Source: Quadrisphaera setariae (GTDB taxonomy: Bacteria; Actinomycetota; Actinomycetes; Actinomycetales; Quadrisphaeraceae). Taken from it: a stretch of DNA of 64,000 nucleotides. Shown here one piece after another: positions 6,393 to 17,881 of the stretch. The stretch lies in the NCBI RefSeq assembly GCF_008041935.1, contig NZ_VKAC01000004.1, positions 248,001-312,000 on the forward strand, written 5' to 3'. Numbering within the stretch: the first letter of the stretch is position 1; every line of letters starts with the position of its first letter. The position numbers were made by a program, and so were the translations under genes. Under the pieces are notes generated by a model. It ran no database searches and was not told where the DNA came from. It worked only from the letters and a program-made list of their open reading frames with translations.

Positions 6393-8741
6393 GTGCACGC
6401 CTCGCGGCCCCCGTCCGCCTCCTCCGCACCGGCACCGGCTGGTGACCCCTTCGACGACGACGAGGCGCTGGCCGCCGCCGCTGCCGCGTGCGCCGACGAG
6501 CCGATCCGCGTGCCGGGTTCCGTCCAGCCCCACGGCCACCTGCTCGTGGTCGGTCCCGCCGGCGAGGGCCTGCCGGTCCTGTCGGCCTCCGCCGGCGCCG
6601 CCGCTGCGCTCGGCCCCTCGGCGGCCGCGGGCGGGCGCCTGCCCGACCTGTCGGCGGAGCTGGCGACCCTCGTGGCGTCGGTGGCCTCCGGCGAGGACGA
6701 CCAGGCGACCACCGCGGAGCCCGTGGAGCTGCCGCCGGGGTCGGGCGCGCGCCACCACGCCGTGGCCCACCGCGTCGCCGCAGGCCCCGCCGGCGGGCAG
6801 GGGCAGCCCCTCGTCGTCCTCGAGCTGGAGCCCGCCTCCGGTGACGAGTCGCCGGCGAGCCCCTGGCACCTGCAGCTGCCCCCCGTGCTGCGCCGCCTGC
6901 AGGACGCCGGCAGCGTCGTGGAGCTGGCCGACGCCCTGGCCACGGGTGTGCGCCGGCTCACCGGCTTCGACCGGGTGATGGTCTACAGCTTCGACGACGA
7001 GTGGAACGGCGAGGTGCTCGCCGAGGACCGACGCGCGGACCTGGAGCCCTTCCTCGGGCTGCGCTACCCCGCCTCCGACATCCCGGCGCAGGCCCGGGAC
7101 CTGTACGCCCGCCAGTGGCTGAGGATCATCCCCACCTCCACCTACGACCCCGTGCCGCTGGAGCCCGCGCAGCCGACGGGCGCTACGCTCGACCTGTCGC
7201 TGGCGGTGCTGCGCAGCGTCTCGCCCGTCCACCTGCAGTACCTGCGCAACATGGGCGTGGCCGCCTCCATGTCGATCTCCCTCCTGCACGGGGACCGGCT
7301 GTGGGGCCTCATCGCCTGCCACCACTACGCCGGCCCCCACCGGCCGAGCGTCCCGGTGCGGACGGCGGCGGAGTTCCTGGGGCGCACCGCCTCGCTGCTG
7401 CTGCCCGTGGCGGTGGGCCGCGAGGCCGACCAGCACGTGGTCGCCTCCGCTCGCGTGCGCGCCCGCCTGACCGAGCTGCTCGCCGAGACGCCCGAGATGC
7501 CGCTGGAGGCGCTGACGCGGGAGTCGGTGACCATCGCCGACCTCGTCCCGTGCGGCGGCGCCGCGCTGCGGGTGCACGGGGAGCTGAGGCTCCTGGGCAC
7601 CGCCCCGCCGCCGTCCGTGGTCACCGCCCTGTCCGCGCTGCTCGCCGACGGGCCGCTGGTGACGGCGTCGCTGGCGGCCTCTGCGCCGGGGCTGGCGCAG
7701 GGTGCGGCCGCAGCGGGGCTGGACCCCCAGGAGGTCTGGGCGGTGGCCAGCGGTGTGCTCGCGGCTCCCGTCTCCGGCGGCCAGCCGGGCGACCTGGTCG
7801 CGTGGTTCCGCCCCGAGGTGCTCCAGGAGGTCACCTGGGGCGGCGACCCCCGCTCCTCGAAGGTGGTCGGCGAGGACGAGGGCGGTGGTCTGCGCCTGAG
7901 CCCGCGGCGCTCCTTCGCGGCCTGGAGCGAGACCAAGCGGCAGGTCGCCGTGGCGTGGGCGCCGCACGAGGTGGAGGCCGCCCTCGGCTTCGCCGGGCAC
8001 CTGTCCGACGCGATGCTGCGGGAGGTCGAGCGCACCAACCGGCTGGCGACCGCGCTGCAGCAGACGCTGCTGCTGGAGAAGCTGCCCGACGTCCCCGGCC
8101 TCGACCTGGCCGTGCGCTACGTCCCCCACAGCGACGACGTGGTCGGCGGGGACTGGTACGACATCGTCCCGCTGCCCGACGGCCGCACCGGCGTGGTGCT
8201 GGGCGACGTGGCCGGGCACGGCCTGGCCGCCTCGGCGATCAGCGCGCAGATGCGCAACGCGCTGCGCGCCTACGTGCTCTCCGTGCGCGACCCGGCGCAG
8301 GCGCTGGAGCGCCTCAACGAGCTGGTGACGCGGCTGCTCCCGGGCGAGCTCGCCACCGCCGTCGTCGTCGTGGTCGACCCGGCGACCGGGGCGGCGCGCA
8401 TCGCCAACGCCGGCCACCCCCCGCTCGTGCTGCGCGGGGGCGACGGCACCGCGCGGCTCGTGGACGACGGCGTGCGGGGACCCGCGGTGGGCCTGCTCGA
8501 CGAGGTCACCTACTCCGCCACCGAGGTGGCCCTGGAGCCGGGCGGTGCGCTGCTGCTGTACTCCGACGGGCTCGTCGAGGAGCGCCGCACCGCGTGGACG
8601 GACCGCCTGGCGCGGGTGGTGGCCACGGCCAGCGGCGACGCCGGCTCGCTGGACGCCCTGTGCGACCAGCTGATGCGCACGGTGTCCGCGCGCGCCGACG
8701 ACACCACCGTCCTCGCCGTCGGGTGGGTCCCGGGCGCCTGA
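6393..8741 (+). CDS. Bacteriophytochrome with SpoIIE/PP2C phosphatase output
   Basis: This 782-residue photoreceptor is laid out PAS-GAF-PHY-SpoIIE. Cys33 in ACADEPIRVPGSVQPHG is the expected biliverdin-attachment Cys upstream of the PAS domain. The GAF domain has YPASDIPAQARDLY and SPVHLQYLRNMGVAASMS with the conserved Asp and His, plus IACHHYAGP. The PHY tongue shows LSPRRSFAAW. The C-terminal phosphatase has DVVGGDWYDIVPLPDG, LGDVAGHGLAAS and LLYSDGLVEER, with metal-binding aspartates present. There is no histidine kinase. It would dephosphorylate a STAS antagonist in a light-dependent way (inference). Start 6393 (GTG) has GGAG four bases upstream; GTG 6255 and 6339 are alternatives. No heme oxygenase gene is nearby. 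Confidence 0.93.
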   Translation: MHASRPPSASSAPAPAGDPFDDDEALAAAAAACADEPIRVPGSVQPHGHLLVVGPAGEGLPVLSASAGAAAALGPSAAAGGRLPDLSAELATLVASVASGEDDQATTAEPVELPPGSGARHHAVAHRVAAGPAGGQGQPLVVLELEPASGDESPASPWHLQLPPVLRRLQDAGSVVELADALATGVRRLTGFDRVMVYSFDDEWNGEVLAEDRRADLEPFLGLRYPASDIPAQARDLYARQWLRIIPTSTYDPVPLEPAQPTGATLDLSLAVLRSVSPVHLQYLRNMGVAASMSISLLHGDRLWGLIACHHYAGPHRPSVPVRTAAEFLGRTASLLLPVAVGREADQHVVASARVRARLTELLAETPEMPLEALTRESVTIADLVPCGGAALRVHGELRLLGTAPPPSVVTALSALLADGPLVTASLAASAPGLAQGAAAAGLDPQEVWAVASGVLAAPVSGGQPGDLVAWFRPEVLQEVTWGGDPRSSKVVGEDEGGGLRLSPRRSFAAWSETKRQVAVAWAPHEVEAALGFAGHLSDAMLREVERTNRLATALQQTLLLEKLPDVPGLDLAVRYVPHSDDVVGGDWYDIVPLPDGRTGVVLGDVAGHGLAASAISAQMRNALRAYVLSVRDPAQALERLNELVTRLLPGELATAVVVVVDPATGAARIANAGHPPLVLRGGDGTARLVDDGVRGPAVGLLDEVTYSATEVALEPGGALLLYSDGLVEERRTAWTDRLARVVATASGDAGSLDALCDQLMRTVSARADDTTVLAVGWVPGA

Positions 8742-8804
8742 GCTCGCGGGGCCGGACCTCCTGCGCTCGTCTGCTGGTGGAGGCGGCGCCGTAGGGTCGC
8801 AGGT

Positions 8805-11060
8805 GTGAGCAGCGCTCCTCCCCCGTCCTCCGGCCAGCCCTCCCACCCGCCGGTCGCGCGCCGGGAGCGTGTGACCCGCGAGCACCACGGCGACGTCGTC
8901 GTCGACGAGCACGAGTGGCTGCGCGACGCCGAGGACCCGGGCGTGCGCGAGCTGGTCGACGCCGAGAACGCGTGGGCGGCGGCGCGCACCGCGCACCTGG
9001 AGCCGCTGCGCGAGCAGCTGTTCGAGGAGGTGCGCTCGCGCACGCAGGAGAGCGACCTGTCGGTGCCCTCCCGCGACGGCGCGTGGTGGTACTACCGGCG
9101 CACGGTGGAGGGCCAGCAGTACGGGCTCATCTGCCGCGTCCCCGCCGCGGTGGCCGCCGGCGAGCCCGGCGGCTGGGAGCCCCCGGCGCTGCCGGAGGAC
9201 GGTTCGGCGCTGACCGGCGAGCAGGTGCTGCTCGACGGCAACGTGGAAGCGGGCGACTCGGCGTTCTTCTCCCTGGGAGCCGCGTCGGTCAGCCCGGACG
9301 GGCAGCTGCTGGCGTGGTCGGCGGACACCACCGGTGACGAGCGCTTCACGCTGCGCGTGCGCGACCTCGTGACGGGCGCCGACCTCGACGTCGCCATCGC
9401 CGGGCTGGGACACGGGGCCACCTGGGCCTCGGACTCGCGCACGCTGCTGTACTCGGTGGTGGACGAGGCGTGGCGCCCGTTCGAGGTGCGCCGGCACGTG
9501 CTGGGCGAGAGCTCCCCCGACGGCGAGGGTGACGCCGTGGTGCTCCGCGAGGACGACGAGCGGTACTGGCTCGGCGTCGGGCGCACCCGGTCGGGGCGGT
9601 TCCTCGTGCTGTCGGCGGGGTCGAAGAACACCTCCGAGGTGTGGCTGCTGGACGCCGGCGGCCCGGACCGCGCCCCCGGCGAGGTGCCGGTCTCCGTGGC
9701 GGGCCGCCGCGACGGCGTGGAGTACTCCGTCGACCACGCGGTCCTGCCGGGTGCTGGCGGAGGGCGCGACGTGCTGCTGGTCCTCCACGACGACGACGCC
9801 CCCGACTTCGCGCTGGCGCTGCTGGACGCCGAGGGCGTGCTCGACGGCTCGGTGGACCCCGCGACCGCGCACCAGCGGTGGACCACCGTCATCGACCACG
9901 AGCCGGGCCGTCGCCTGGAGGACGTCGACGCGTTCAGCGGGCACGTCGCGGTGTCGTGGCGGCGAGAGGCGCTGCCGCGCGTCGCCGTCCTGGAGGTCTC
10001 GGAGGACGGCGCGCTGGGCGAGCCGGCGGAGGTGCCGGCGCCGACGGCCCTGGCGTCCTCGGTGCTGGCCGGCAACCCGTCCTTCGACGCGCCGCTGCTG
10101 CGGCTGCAGCAGACCTCGTTCACCACGCCGGTGCGCGTGGTGGACCTGGACCTGTCCGGCGGCGAGCGCGACGGGCAGCTGGTGCTCCGCCGCGAGACCC
10201 CGGTGCGCGGCGGGTACGACGCCTCCGCCTACGTCGAGGAGCGCGTCTGGGCCACCGCCCCCGACGGCGTCCGCGTGCCCCTGTCGGTGGTGCGCCGCGC
10301 CGACGTCGCCGCGGACGGGACCGCCCCGGGCTACCTGTACGGCTACGGCAGCTACGAGATCAGCCTCGACCCGTGGTTCTCCGTGCCGCGGCTGTCGCTG
10401 CTGGACCGGGGCGTGGTCTTCGTGGTGGCGCACGTGCGCGGCGGCGGCGAGCTGGGCCGGCGCTGGTACGAGGGCGGGCGGCTGGCCGAGAAGCGCAGCA
10501 CCTTCACCGACTTCGTGGCGGCGGCCGAGCACCTGGGACGTGAGGGGCACGTCGACCCGGCGCGCCTGGTCGCCTCCGGCGGCTCGGCGGGCGGGCTGCT
10601 CGTCGGTGCGGCCCTGAACCTCGCGCCGCAGCTGTTCACCGGGGTGCTGGCGGCAGTGCCCTTCGTCGACCCGCTCACCACGATGCTCGACGAGACGCTG
10701 CCGCTGACCGTGCCCGAGCAGGAGGAGTGGGGAGACCCCATCCGCGACGCAGACGCCTACGCCCTCATCAAGGGCTACGCCCCCACCGAGAACCTGCCCT
10801 CGGTCGCCGACGGCGGACCGGGCTCCCCGACGTGGCCGCGGATGCTCGTCACCACGAGCCTGCACGACACGCGCGTGCTCTACGTGGAGCCGTTCAAGTG
10901 GGTGGCGCGGATGCGGCTGCAGGCAGCCGACGGCGCCCCCGACGTGCTGCTGAAGACCGAGGTGGACGGCGGGCACGGCGGTCGGTCGGGCCGCTACGAG
11001 GCGTGGCGCGAGCGGGCCTTCGAGGACGCGTGGGCACTGGACGTGCTCGGCCTGGCCTGA
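8805..11060 (+). CDS. S9A serine peptidase (oligopeptidase B / prolyl oligopeptidase type)
   Basis: A 751-residue cytosolic peptidase. The N-terminal part has the family opening HHGDVVVDEHEWLRDAEDP and a seven-bladed propeller region. The C-terminal hydrolase domain has YLYGYGSYEISLDPWFS, VVAHVRGGGELGRRWYE, the nucleophile serine in ASGGSAGGLLVG, the Asp in TTSLHDTRVLY and the His in VDGGHGGRSGR. The triad is therefore complete. Such enzymes cleave short peptides, after basic residues for oligopeptidase B. The start GTG 8805 follows GTCGCAGGT, a weak site. The gene is co-oriented with the phytochrome 63 bases upstream; a functional link is not evident. Confidence 0.93.
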   Translation: MSSAPPPSSGQPSHPPVARRERVTREHHGDVVVDEHEWLRDAEDPGVRELVDAENAWAAARTAHLEPLREQLFEEVRSRTQESDLSVPSRDGAWWYYRRTVEGQQYGLICRVPAAVAAGEPGGWEPPALPEDGSALTGEQVLLDGNVEAGDSAFFSLGAASVSPDGQLLAWSADTTGDERFTLRVRDLVTGADLDVAIAGLGHGATWASDSRTLLYSVVDEAWRPFEVRRHVLGESSPDGEGDAVVLREDDERYWLGVGRTRSGRFLVLSAGSKNTSEVWLLDAGGPDRAPGEVPVSVAGRRDGVEYSVDHAVLPGAGGGRDVLLVLHDDDAPDFALALLDAEGVLDGSVDPATAHQRWTTVIDHEPGRRLEDVDAFSGHVAVSWRREALPRVAVLEVSEDGALGEPAEVPAPTALASSVLAGNPSFDAPLLRLQQTSFTTPVRVVDLDLSGGERDGQLVLRRETPVRGGYDASAYVEERVWATAPDGVRVPLSVVRRADVAADGTAPGYLYGYGSYEISLDPWFSVPRLSLLDRGVVFVVAHVRGGGELGRRWYEGGRLAEKRSTFTDFVAAAEHLGREGHVDPARLVASGGSAGGLLVGAALNLAPQLFTGVLAAVPFVDPLTTMLDETLPLTVPEQEEWGDPIRDADAYALIKGYAPTENLPSVADGGPGSPTWPRMLVTTSLHDTRVLYVEPFKWVARMRLQAADGAPDVLLKTEVDGGHGGRSGRYEAWRERAFEDAWALDVLGLA

Positions 11061-11093
11061 CGTCCGCGCCGCCTGCGCTCGGTGTGCACGCGG

Positions 11094-11570
11094 ATGACGG
11101 GTCGGCAGGGGGACCCTCTGACGGTGCACCTCGAAGCCGCCGCCCCTGCCGACGCCGCCACCATCGCCGAGCTCATCCGCACGAGCAAGGCGGCCGCGAT
11201 GCCCTGGCTCGCCGTCGTCCACACCCCCGAGGAGGACCTCGGGTGGGTGACCTCGGTGCTGCTCGTCCAGCACGACGTCGCGGTGGTCAGGCACGACGAC
11301 CTCCTCGTGGGCGTGCTCGCCACCAGTCCGGGGTGGGTCGACCAGCTGTACGTGCTCACCGACCACCAGGGACGCGGTGTCGGCCGAGCGCTGCTGGACC
11401 GTGCGAAGGCCGCCAGCAGCGGTGACCTCCAGCTGTGGACGTTCGCTGGCAACGCCCGGGCCCGGGCGTTCTACGAGCGCGCCGGGTTCGTCGCGGAGGA
11501 GGAGACCGACGGTTCGACCAACGAGGAGCGCGCACCCGACGTCCGCTACCGCTGGCGGGCCGGCTCCTGA
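11094..11570 (+). CDS. GNAT family N-acetyltransferase
   Basis: About 158 residues. The acetyl-CoA pyrophosphate loop is LTDHQGRGVGRALLDRAKA near residue 88, preceded by the beta-4 strand VDQLYVL. The C-terminal block FAGNARARAFYERAGFVAEE is a classic GNAT motif B. The substrate is not predictable. ATG 11094 is used here; GTG 11082 lies just upstream and GTG 11124 just before VHLEAAAPAD is also plausible. The gene follows the S9 peptidase by about 30 bases and could be co-transcribed. Confidence 0.88.
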   Translation: MTGRQGDPLTVHLEAAAPADAATIAELIRTSKAAAMPWLAVVHTPEEDLGWVTSVLLVQHDVAVVRHDDLLVGVLATSPGWVDQLYVLTDHQGRGVGRALLDRAKAASSGDLQLWTFAGNARARAFYERAGFVAEEETDGSTNEERAPDVRYRWRAGS

Positions 11571-11718
11571 CCGGGCGCCGTCCACCGGGAGCCATCGGTG
11601 CTGACCGTCCCGCACCGCAGCGGCAGCCCCTGACGCGGCAGGAGCGCATCGTTCGCGGCCGGGGCGGGTTCGTCGTCGTCGACGACCTGGCGGTGCCGCG
11701 CCGCCTGGCCCGGCCCCA

Positions 11719-12875
11719 TCACCTGCTCGCGCGGTCAGCCACCCAGCGGCGGACGCCGTCGGAGCTGACCGTCACGAGCACCACCACCGACGCCCCGGCG
11801 TGCAGCAGCGAGGTCAGGCTGCCGTGGCCGCCGTGGAACTGGCTCGCGCGGTGGACGAGCAGCGCCGCTTCGACGGTGCACACGCCCATGAGCAGCACCC
11901 GATGACCAGCTCCACCGGGGGCGCCCCGCGGTCCACCAGCCGGCGCCGGGCGTCGTCGGCCTCCGGGGCGCCAGGCCGCGGTCCCGGCAGATCCGTGAGG
12001 TCGAGGACGACGAGGCTGCCGTCCGTGCGGACCACGTCCCCGCCACCGTTGCGGGAGTGGAACGCGGCCACGAAGTGGCGCAGCACCTCGGTGCGGGCCT
12101 GCGGCACGCCTCGCTGGAGGGTGACCACCACGTGGTCGCGCTCCACGTCGATGTCGGCGTCGATCTTGTGCGTGACCTGCAGGGTGAACAGCGACAGGCC
12201 GACCGCGCGGTCGAAGGTGCCGGCGGCCAGCCAGTCGACGCGGTGGTCGCCCGGCAGCACCCAGCCCGGGGGCGTCGGCCAGAACCTCACGTGGTGGCGC
12301 CGGGAGGCGTCCCCGCCCACCTGCATCTCGTAGGCGAACGCCTGCACCCGTCCGAAGAGCAGCAGCGGCGACACCGGCGCCGACGGGTAGGGCCGGCGCA
12401 GCAGCGCCGAGACGACGATCCCCCAGGAGGTGCGCAGGGTGACCTCGTCGGCGCGCGTCCACCCCGCCGCCGTCATGGCGGCGTGCACCTGGTGCTCGCT
12501 GCCCAGCAGGCCCAGGTTGACCGGGTCTCCGAGGATCCCGGAGGAGGTGGTCGTGCGGCCGATGAAGTAGTCGGGCACGTAGACCTTGGTGAGCACCTGC
12601 TGCAGCCGCGGCAGCCCCACGTAGGCCACCAGCGCCCAGAACAGCACCAGCCGGCCGAGCTCGCCCCACGCCAGCGCGCGGTGGTCGCGCAGCAGCACCC
12701 AGCCGAGCCAGAACACCAGCGCGGTGCCCGCCACGAAGAAGGCGCCGTCGACGGCCTCGCCACCGCTCCAGGTGCGGGCGAGCCGCTTGCGAGGGAGCCT
12801 CGGGCGGTCCGCGCTGCGGCTCGAGCTGTGACCTGAGCTGTGACTCGAGCCGGGGGCCTGCTGCGCCTGCGTCAC
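11719..12875 (-). pseudogene. LssY C-terminal domain membrane protein, interrupted by a frameshift
   Basis: The first part, read from GTG 12875, gives two hydrophobic helices (FFVAGTALVFWLGWVLL and LVLFWALVAYVGLPRLQQVL). A soluble LssY_C region follows with PVNLGLLGSEHQVHAAMTAA and HHVRFWPTPPGWVLPGDHRV. Near 11898 the frame is lost: it reads VELVIGCCSWACAPSKRR, whereas the next frame continues sensibly as VLLMGVCTVEAALLVHR, a further helix, and ends at 11719. Adding one C to the CCC run at 11898-11900 restores a single protein. The gene starts four bases after the epimerase stop, suggesting an operon. It may be intact in the organism if this is a sequencing error; the function of LssY_C proteins is unclear. 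Confidence 0.78.
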
Positions 12876-12879
12876 GCCG

Positions 12880-13830
12880 TCATGATGATCCTCGCGCCTG
12901 GGAGCGCGACCGGCGCAGCAGCTCCTCCACGCACGCGCCGACCGTCGCGGCGTGCGTGCCGACGGGCCGGTGCCCGGCCGCCTCGGACGCGGAGGTGTCC
13001 AGGAAGAACGGCGGCCACGTGCTCCACGGCGACGGCTCGCCGTCCGGGCCCCCGTCGTCGTCGACGACCTCCACCTCGACACCCATCGCGGCTGCGACAG
13101 CGGTGACCACCTCGGCGGCCGTCGGGGTGCCGGGATCGGCGCTGTTGAGCACGCGGTGGGCGGGCCGCTGCGCGCACAGCAGCGCCAGGGCGGCGAGGTT
13201 CGCGGCGGCCGTGGTGTGGTTGCCCGCCGTCACGGCGTGCGGCAGGCGGAAGGTCCGCTGCCCGGCGAGCACCCGGTCGACCACCCACCGCTCGCGCGGC
13301 TGCGCGCTGCCCGGCCCGTGGATGCGCGAGGGCCGCAGCACCGAGACCGGCACGTCGGCACCGCGGTAGAGCTCCTCGACGGCGGCCTTGTTGGGGCCGT
13401 AGCCCTCGCGGGAGCGGTACTGCCCCGACCAGTCGGGCGCCAGCAGCGGGGTGTCCTCGGTGACGGGACGGCCGAAGTCGGGCGGGTCGTCGCTGTTGGA
13501 GTGGCGGCCGCGTGCGTCGCGGTAGACCGCCTTGCTCGAGACGACGACGACGGAGCCGACGTCCGCCGACGCCTCGAGGACGCTGCGCGCGTGCGCCGCG
13601 GTGTACGCCACCACGTCGACGACGACGTCAGCCCCGTCCGCCAGCGCTGCGCGCACCTGGGCGGGGTCGTCGCGGTCGGAGCGCGAGAACACCACCCCGC
13701 GCTCGCGCAGCGCGGGCGGGAACCCGTCGGGCGAACGGCCGGTGCCCACCACCTCGTGCCCGGCGTCCGCGAGCGCCGCGGCGACCGCACGCCCCGTCAT
13801 GCCGCTCACACCCAGCACGACAGCCTTCAC
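12880..13830 (-). CDS. NAD-dependent epimerase/dehydratase family protein
   Basis: A 316-residue extended short-chain dehydrogenase. The N-terminal Rossmann motif is VVLGVSGMTGRAVAAALADA (GxxGxxG). Asp/Ser residues follow in FSRSDRDDPAQVRAALADGA and VVVVSSKAVYRD. The active-site Tyr-x-x-x-Lys appears as YGPNKAAVEELY near residue 145. The next motif, VSVLRPSRIHGPGS, is typical of NAD-dependent sugar epimerases. The specific nucleotide-sugar or other substrate is not identifiable. GTG 13830 is preceded by AGGAGGAGGCAC, a strong ribosome-binding site. The LssY_C gene follows four bases downstream. The gene is divergent from a methyltransferase. Confidence 0.88.
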   Translation of the reverse strand: MKAVVLGVSGMTGRAVAAALADAGHEVVGTGRSPDGFPPALRERGVVFSRSDRDDPAQVRAALADGADVVVDVVAYTAAHARSVLEASADVGSVVVVSSKAVYRDARGRHSNSDDPPDFGRPVTEDTPLLAPDWSGQYRSREGYGPNKAAVEELYRGADVPVSVLRPSRIHGPGSAQPRERWVVDRVLAGQRTFRLPHAVTAGNHTTAAANLAALALLCAQRPAHRVLNSADPGTPTAAEVVTAVAAAMGVEVEVVDDDGGPDGEPSPWSTWPPFFLDTSASEAAGHRPVGTHAATVGACVEELLRRSRSQARGSS

Positions 13831-13953
13831 GACGGTGCCTCCTCCTCGCCTCGTCCGGCCTCGCAGTGTCCGCGTCTCGGGTGCCCCGACCGGGTGCACC
13901 TGGTCCAGCGGCCTGTGATCCACGACCCAGGGAACACCTCCACACTGGGCGGC

Positions 13954-14625
13954 ATGGCAGCCCCCGCCGTGGTGTCCACGGCCCTGAGGACCCTGGACGC
14001 CGTCAACGCCCGCCACCCGTGGTCCCACAACGACGTCTACGCGCCGGTCGTCCTCCACCACGCGCGCCGCGTCGCCGCGGCCGGTGGCACCCGCGCCGTG
14101 GACGTCGGCTGCGGGACGGGCCGCCTGCTGCGCCGACTGGCCGACGTCATGCCGGAGGTGACGGGCGTCGAGCCCGACGAGCGCAGCGCCCGGCTGGCCG
14201 CAGAGGCCACCGCGGGGCTGCCGAACGTCCAGGTGCGCCACGCGGCGTTCGAGCCGCTGCCCGAGCGCTCCGTCGACCTCGTCACCTTCGTCGCGAGCCT
14301 GCACCACCTGCCCCTGGAGCCGACGCTGACCGCCGTGCGCGCGGCGCTGCGACCGGGCGGTCGCCTCGTGGTGGTCGGCCGGTACCAGGACACCCCTGCC
14401 GACAGGTACCACTCGTGGGCGTCGCTGGTCCTCAACCCGGTGGTCGGCCTGGTCAAGCAGCCCCGGACGGCCACGTCGCTGCCGCCGCACATGACCTGTC
14501 CGATCAGGGAGCCGCAGGAGCCCTTCGAGCAGATCGCCGCCACCACGCGGGCGCTGCTGCCGGGAGCGCACGTCCGCCGCGGGCTGTTCTGGCGCTGCGT
14601 CGCGGTCTGGACCGCCCCGCGCTGA
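13954..14625 (+). CDS. Class I SAM-dependent methyltransferase
   Basis: This 223-residue protein shows the methyltransferase core: motif I AVDVGCGTGRLLRRLADVMP near residue 49, the acidic ribose-binding residue in VTGVEPDERSARLA, motif post-I RSVDLVTFVASLHHLPLEPT and motif III LRPGGRLVVVGRY. The hydrophobic C-terminal segment and LVKQPRTATSLPPHMTCPIR resemble small-molecule methyltransferases of the UbiE/methyltransferase-11 class. The acceptor is unknown. ATG 13954 directly precedes the conserved region. The gene is divergent from the epimerase and precedes the RecQ-like helicase by 64 bases. Confidence 0.88.
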   Translation: MAAPAVVSTALRTLDAVNARHPWSHNDVYAPVVLHHARRVAAAGGTRAVDVGCGTGRLLRRLADVMPEVTGVEPDERSARLAAEATAGLPNVQVRHAAFEPLPERSVDLVTFVASLHHLPLEPTLTAVRAALRPGGRLVVVGRYQDTPADRYHSWASLVLNPVVGLVKQPRTATSLPPHMTCPIREPQEPFEQIAATTRALLPGAHVRRGLFWRCVAVWTAPR

Positions 14626-14689
14626 CCGAGGGGCCGGGGGCGCCCGGCCGAGCGACCGCTGTCGGTGGCGCACGGCAGAGTGGAGCCTC

Positions 14690-16930
<2,241 letters not shown>

Positions 16931-17075
16931 TCTGGTCCGCGAGCGCCGCGCCGCGCACCGCAAGGTCCAGGAGCAGCAGGCCTGGCACTCTCACCCACGA
17001 TCATGCGGCTGAGCGCCAGGACGTGCGTCCGGACGGGCGGGCGCGGACCAGACCGGTCGGTGCAGCGGGAACGGC

Positions 17076-17432
17076 TCAGTGGTGGGTCTCCACCGCGACG
17101 CGCACCTCGTCACCCAGCTCGAGCCGCTCCCTGGTGCGCACCGCCTTCTTGAGCGGCAGCACGTAGCGGGGCCCCTCCCCGCCCGCACCCGGCTCCGGGA
17201 AGATCGACGTGGTCCACCGCGAGCCGCCGATCGTCACCGTGACCTTCACCGCGCCGAAGCCCGCACGCGGCCGGGGCACGGCGGCGATCTCGTCGGAGGC
17301 GTCCTGCGGCAGGCTCACGAAGACCCACTCGTCGGTGCGCGCCTGCCAGCGCCACAGCTCGGCGGTGAACTCGTAGCGCGTCTGCGCGCCGAGGCGCCCG
17401 CCGCCGTCGTCGTCCAGCCCGTCCGGGCCCAC
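17076..17432 (-). CDS. DUF1905 domain protein
   Basis: A 118-residue soluble protein matching DUF1905: YEFTAELWRWQARTDEWVFV, then SLPQDASDEIAAVP, a lysine/glycine strand GFGAVKVTVTIGGSRWTTSI and YVLPLKKAVRTRERLELGDE. This beta-barrel family has no assigned biochemical role. GTG 17432 is chosen over upstream candidates because GGGGAGG lies seven bases before it. It is divergent from the STAS gene, with 65 bases between the starts. Confidence 0.85.
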   Translation of the reverse strand: MGPDGLDDDGGGRLGAQTRYEFTAELWRWQARTDEWVFVSLPQDASDEIAAVPRPRAGFGAVKVTVTIGGSRWTTSIFPEPGAGGEGPRYVLPLKKAVRTRERLELGDEVRVAVETHH

Positions 17433-17497
17433 CGTCGCCACCTCCCCAGACTGGCCCACTCCGGCTCGGTGCACACAGGTGCACCCGGGCGTGCAAG

Positions 17498-17860
17498 ATG
17501 GGTGCCGTGGGGACAGCAACGACCGGCGACGGCGCCGCAGACGGGCCCTGCGGCTCGATCGACCTCGCCGACGCGGACCCCACCCGGCTGGTGGTCAGCG
17601 GTGAGCTGGACATCTCCGTGACGCAGGACGTCCTGCACGAGCTGCCGCTCTGGGCCGACGTCGAGCAGATCGATCTGACGGGCACCACGTTCCTGGACTC
17701 CTCCGGCATGCGGCTGCTGGTGCAGGTGGCCCGCTTGGTCGCCCCGCGCCGCGTGCGGGTGGTCGGGGCGAGCGGTCAGCCGCTGCACGCGCTGAGCATC
17801 TTCGGAGCCGACCACGTGGTGGACGTGGTCCCCGTCCAGGAACGCCCCACCGGCACCTGA
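17498..17860 (+). CDS. STAS domain anti-sigma factor antagonist
   Basis: A 120-residue single STAS domain. The strand-helix core RLVVSGELDISVTQDVLHEL is followed by QIDLTGTTFLDSSGMRLLVQ, where the SS of DSSGMR includes the serine phosphorylated by RsbW-type kinases. Proteins of this kind free a sigma factor by binding its anti-sigma kinase when dephosphorylated. It is a candidate substrate for the kinase at 5696-6235 and the phytochrome-phosphatase at 6393-8741, about 9 kb away (inference). ATG 17498 is used; GTG 17507 also fits. A second STAS gene starts at 63581. Confidence 0.9.
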   Translation: MGAVGTATTGDGAADGPCGSIDLADADPTRLVVSGELDISVTQDVLHELPLWADVEQIDLTGTTFLDSSGMRLLVQVARLVAPRRVRVVGASGQPLHALSIFGADHVVDVVPVQERPTGT

Positions 17861-17881
17861 CCGGGCCCCCGGGGCGTCGCG

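Noticed and set aside
6288-11615. An open frame of 1775 codons on the minus strand
   Set aside because: It is antisense to the phytochrome, S9 peptidase and GNAT genes, has no family motif and exists because stop codons are rare at this GC content.
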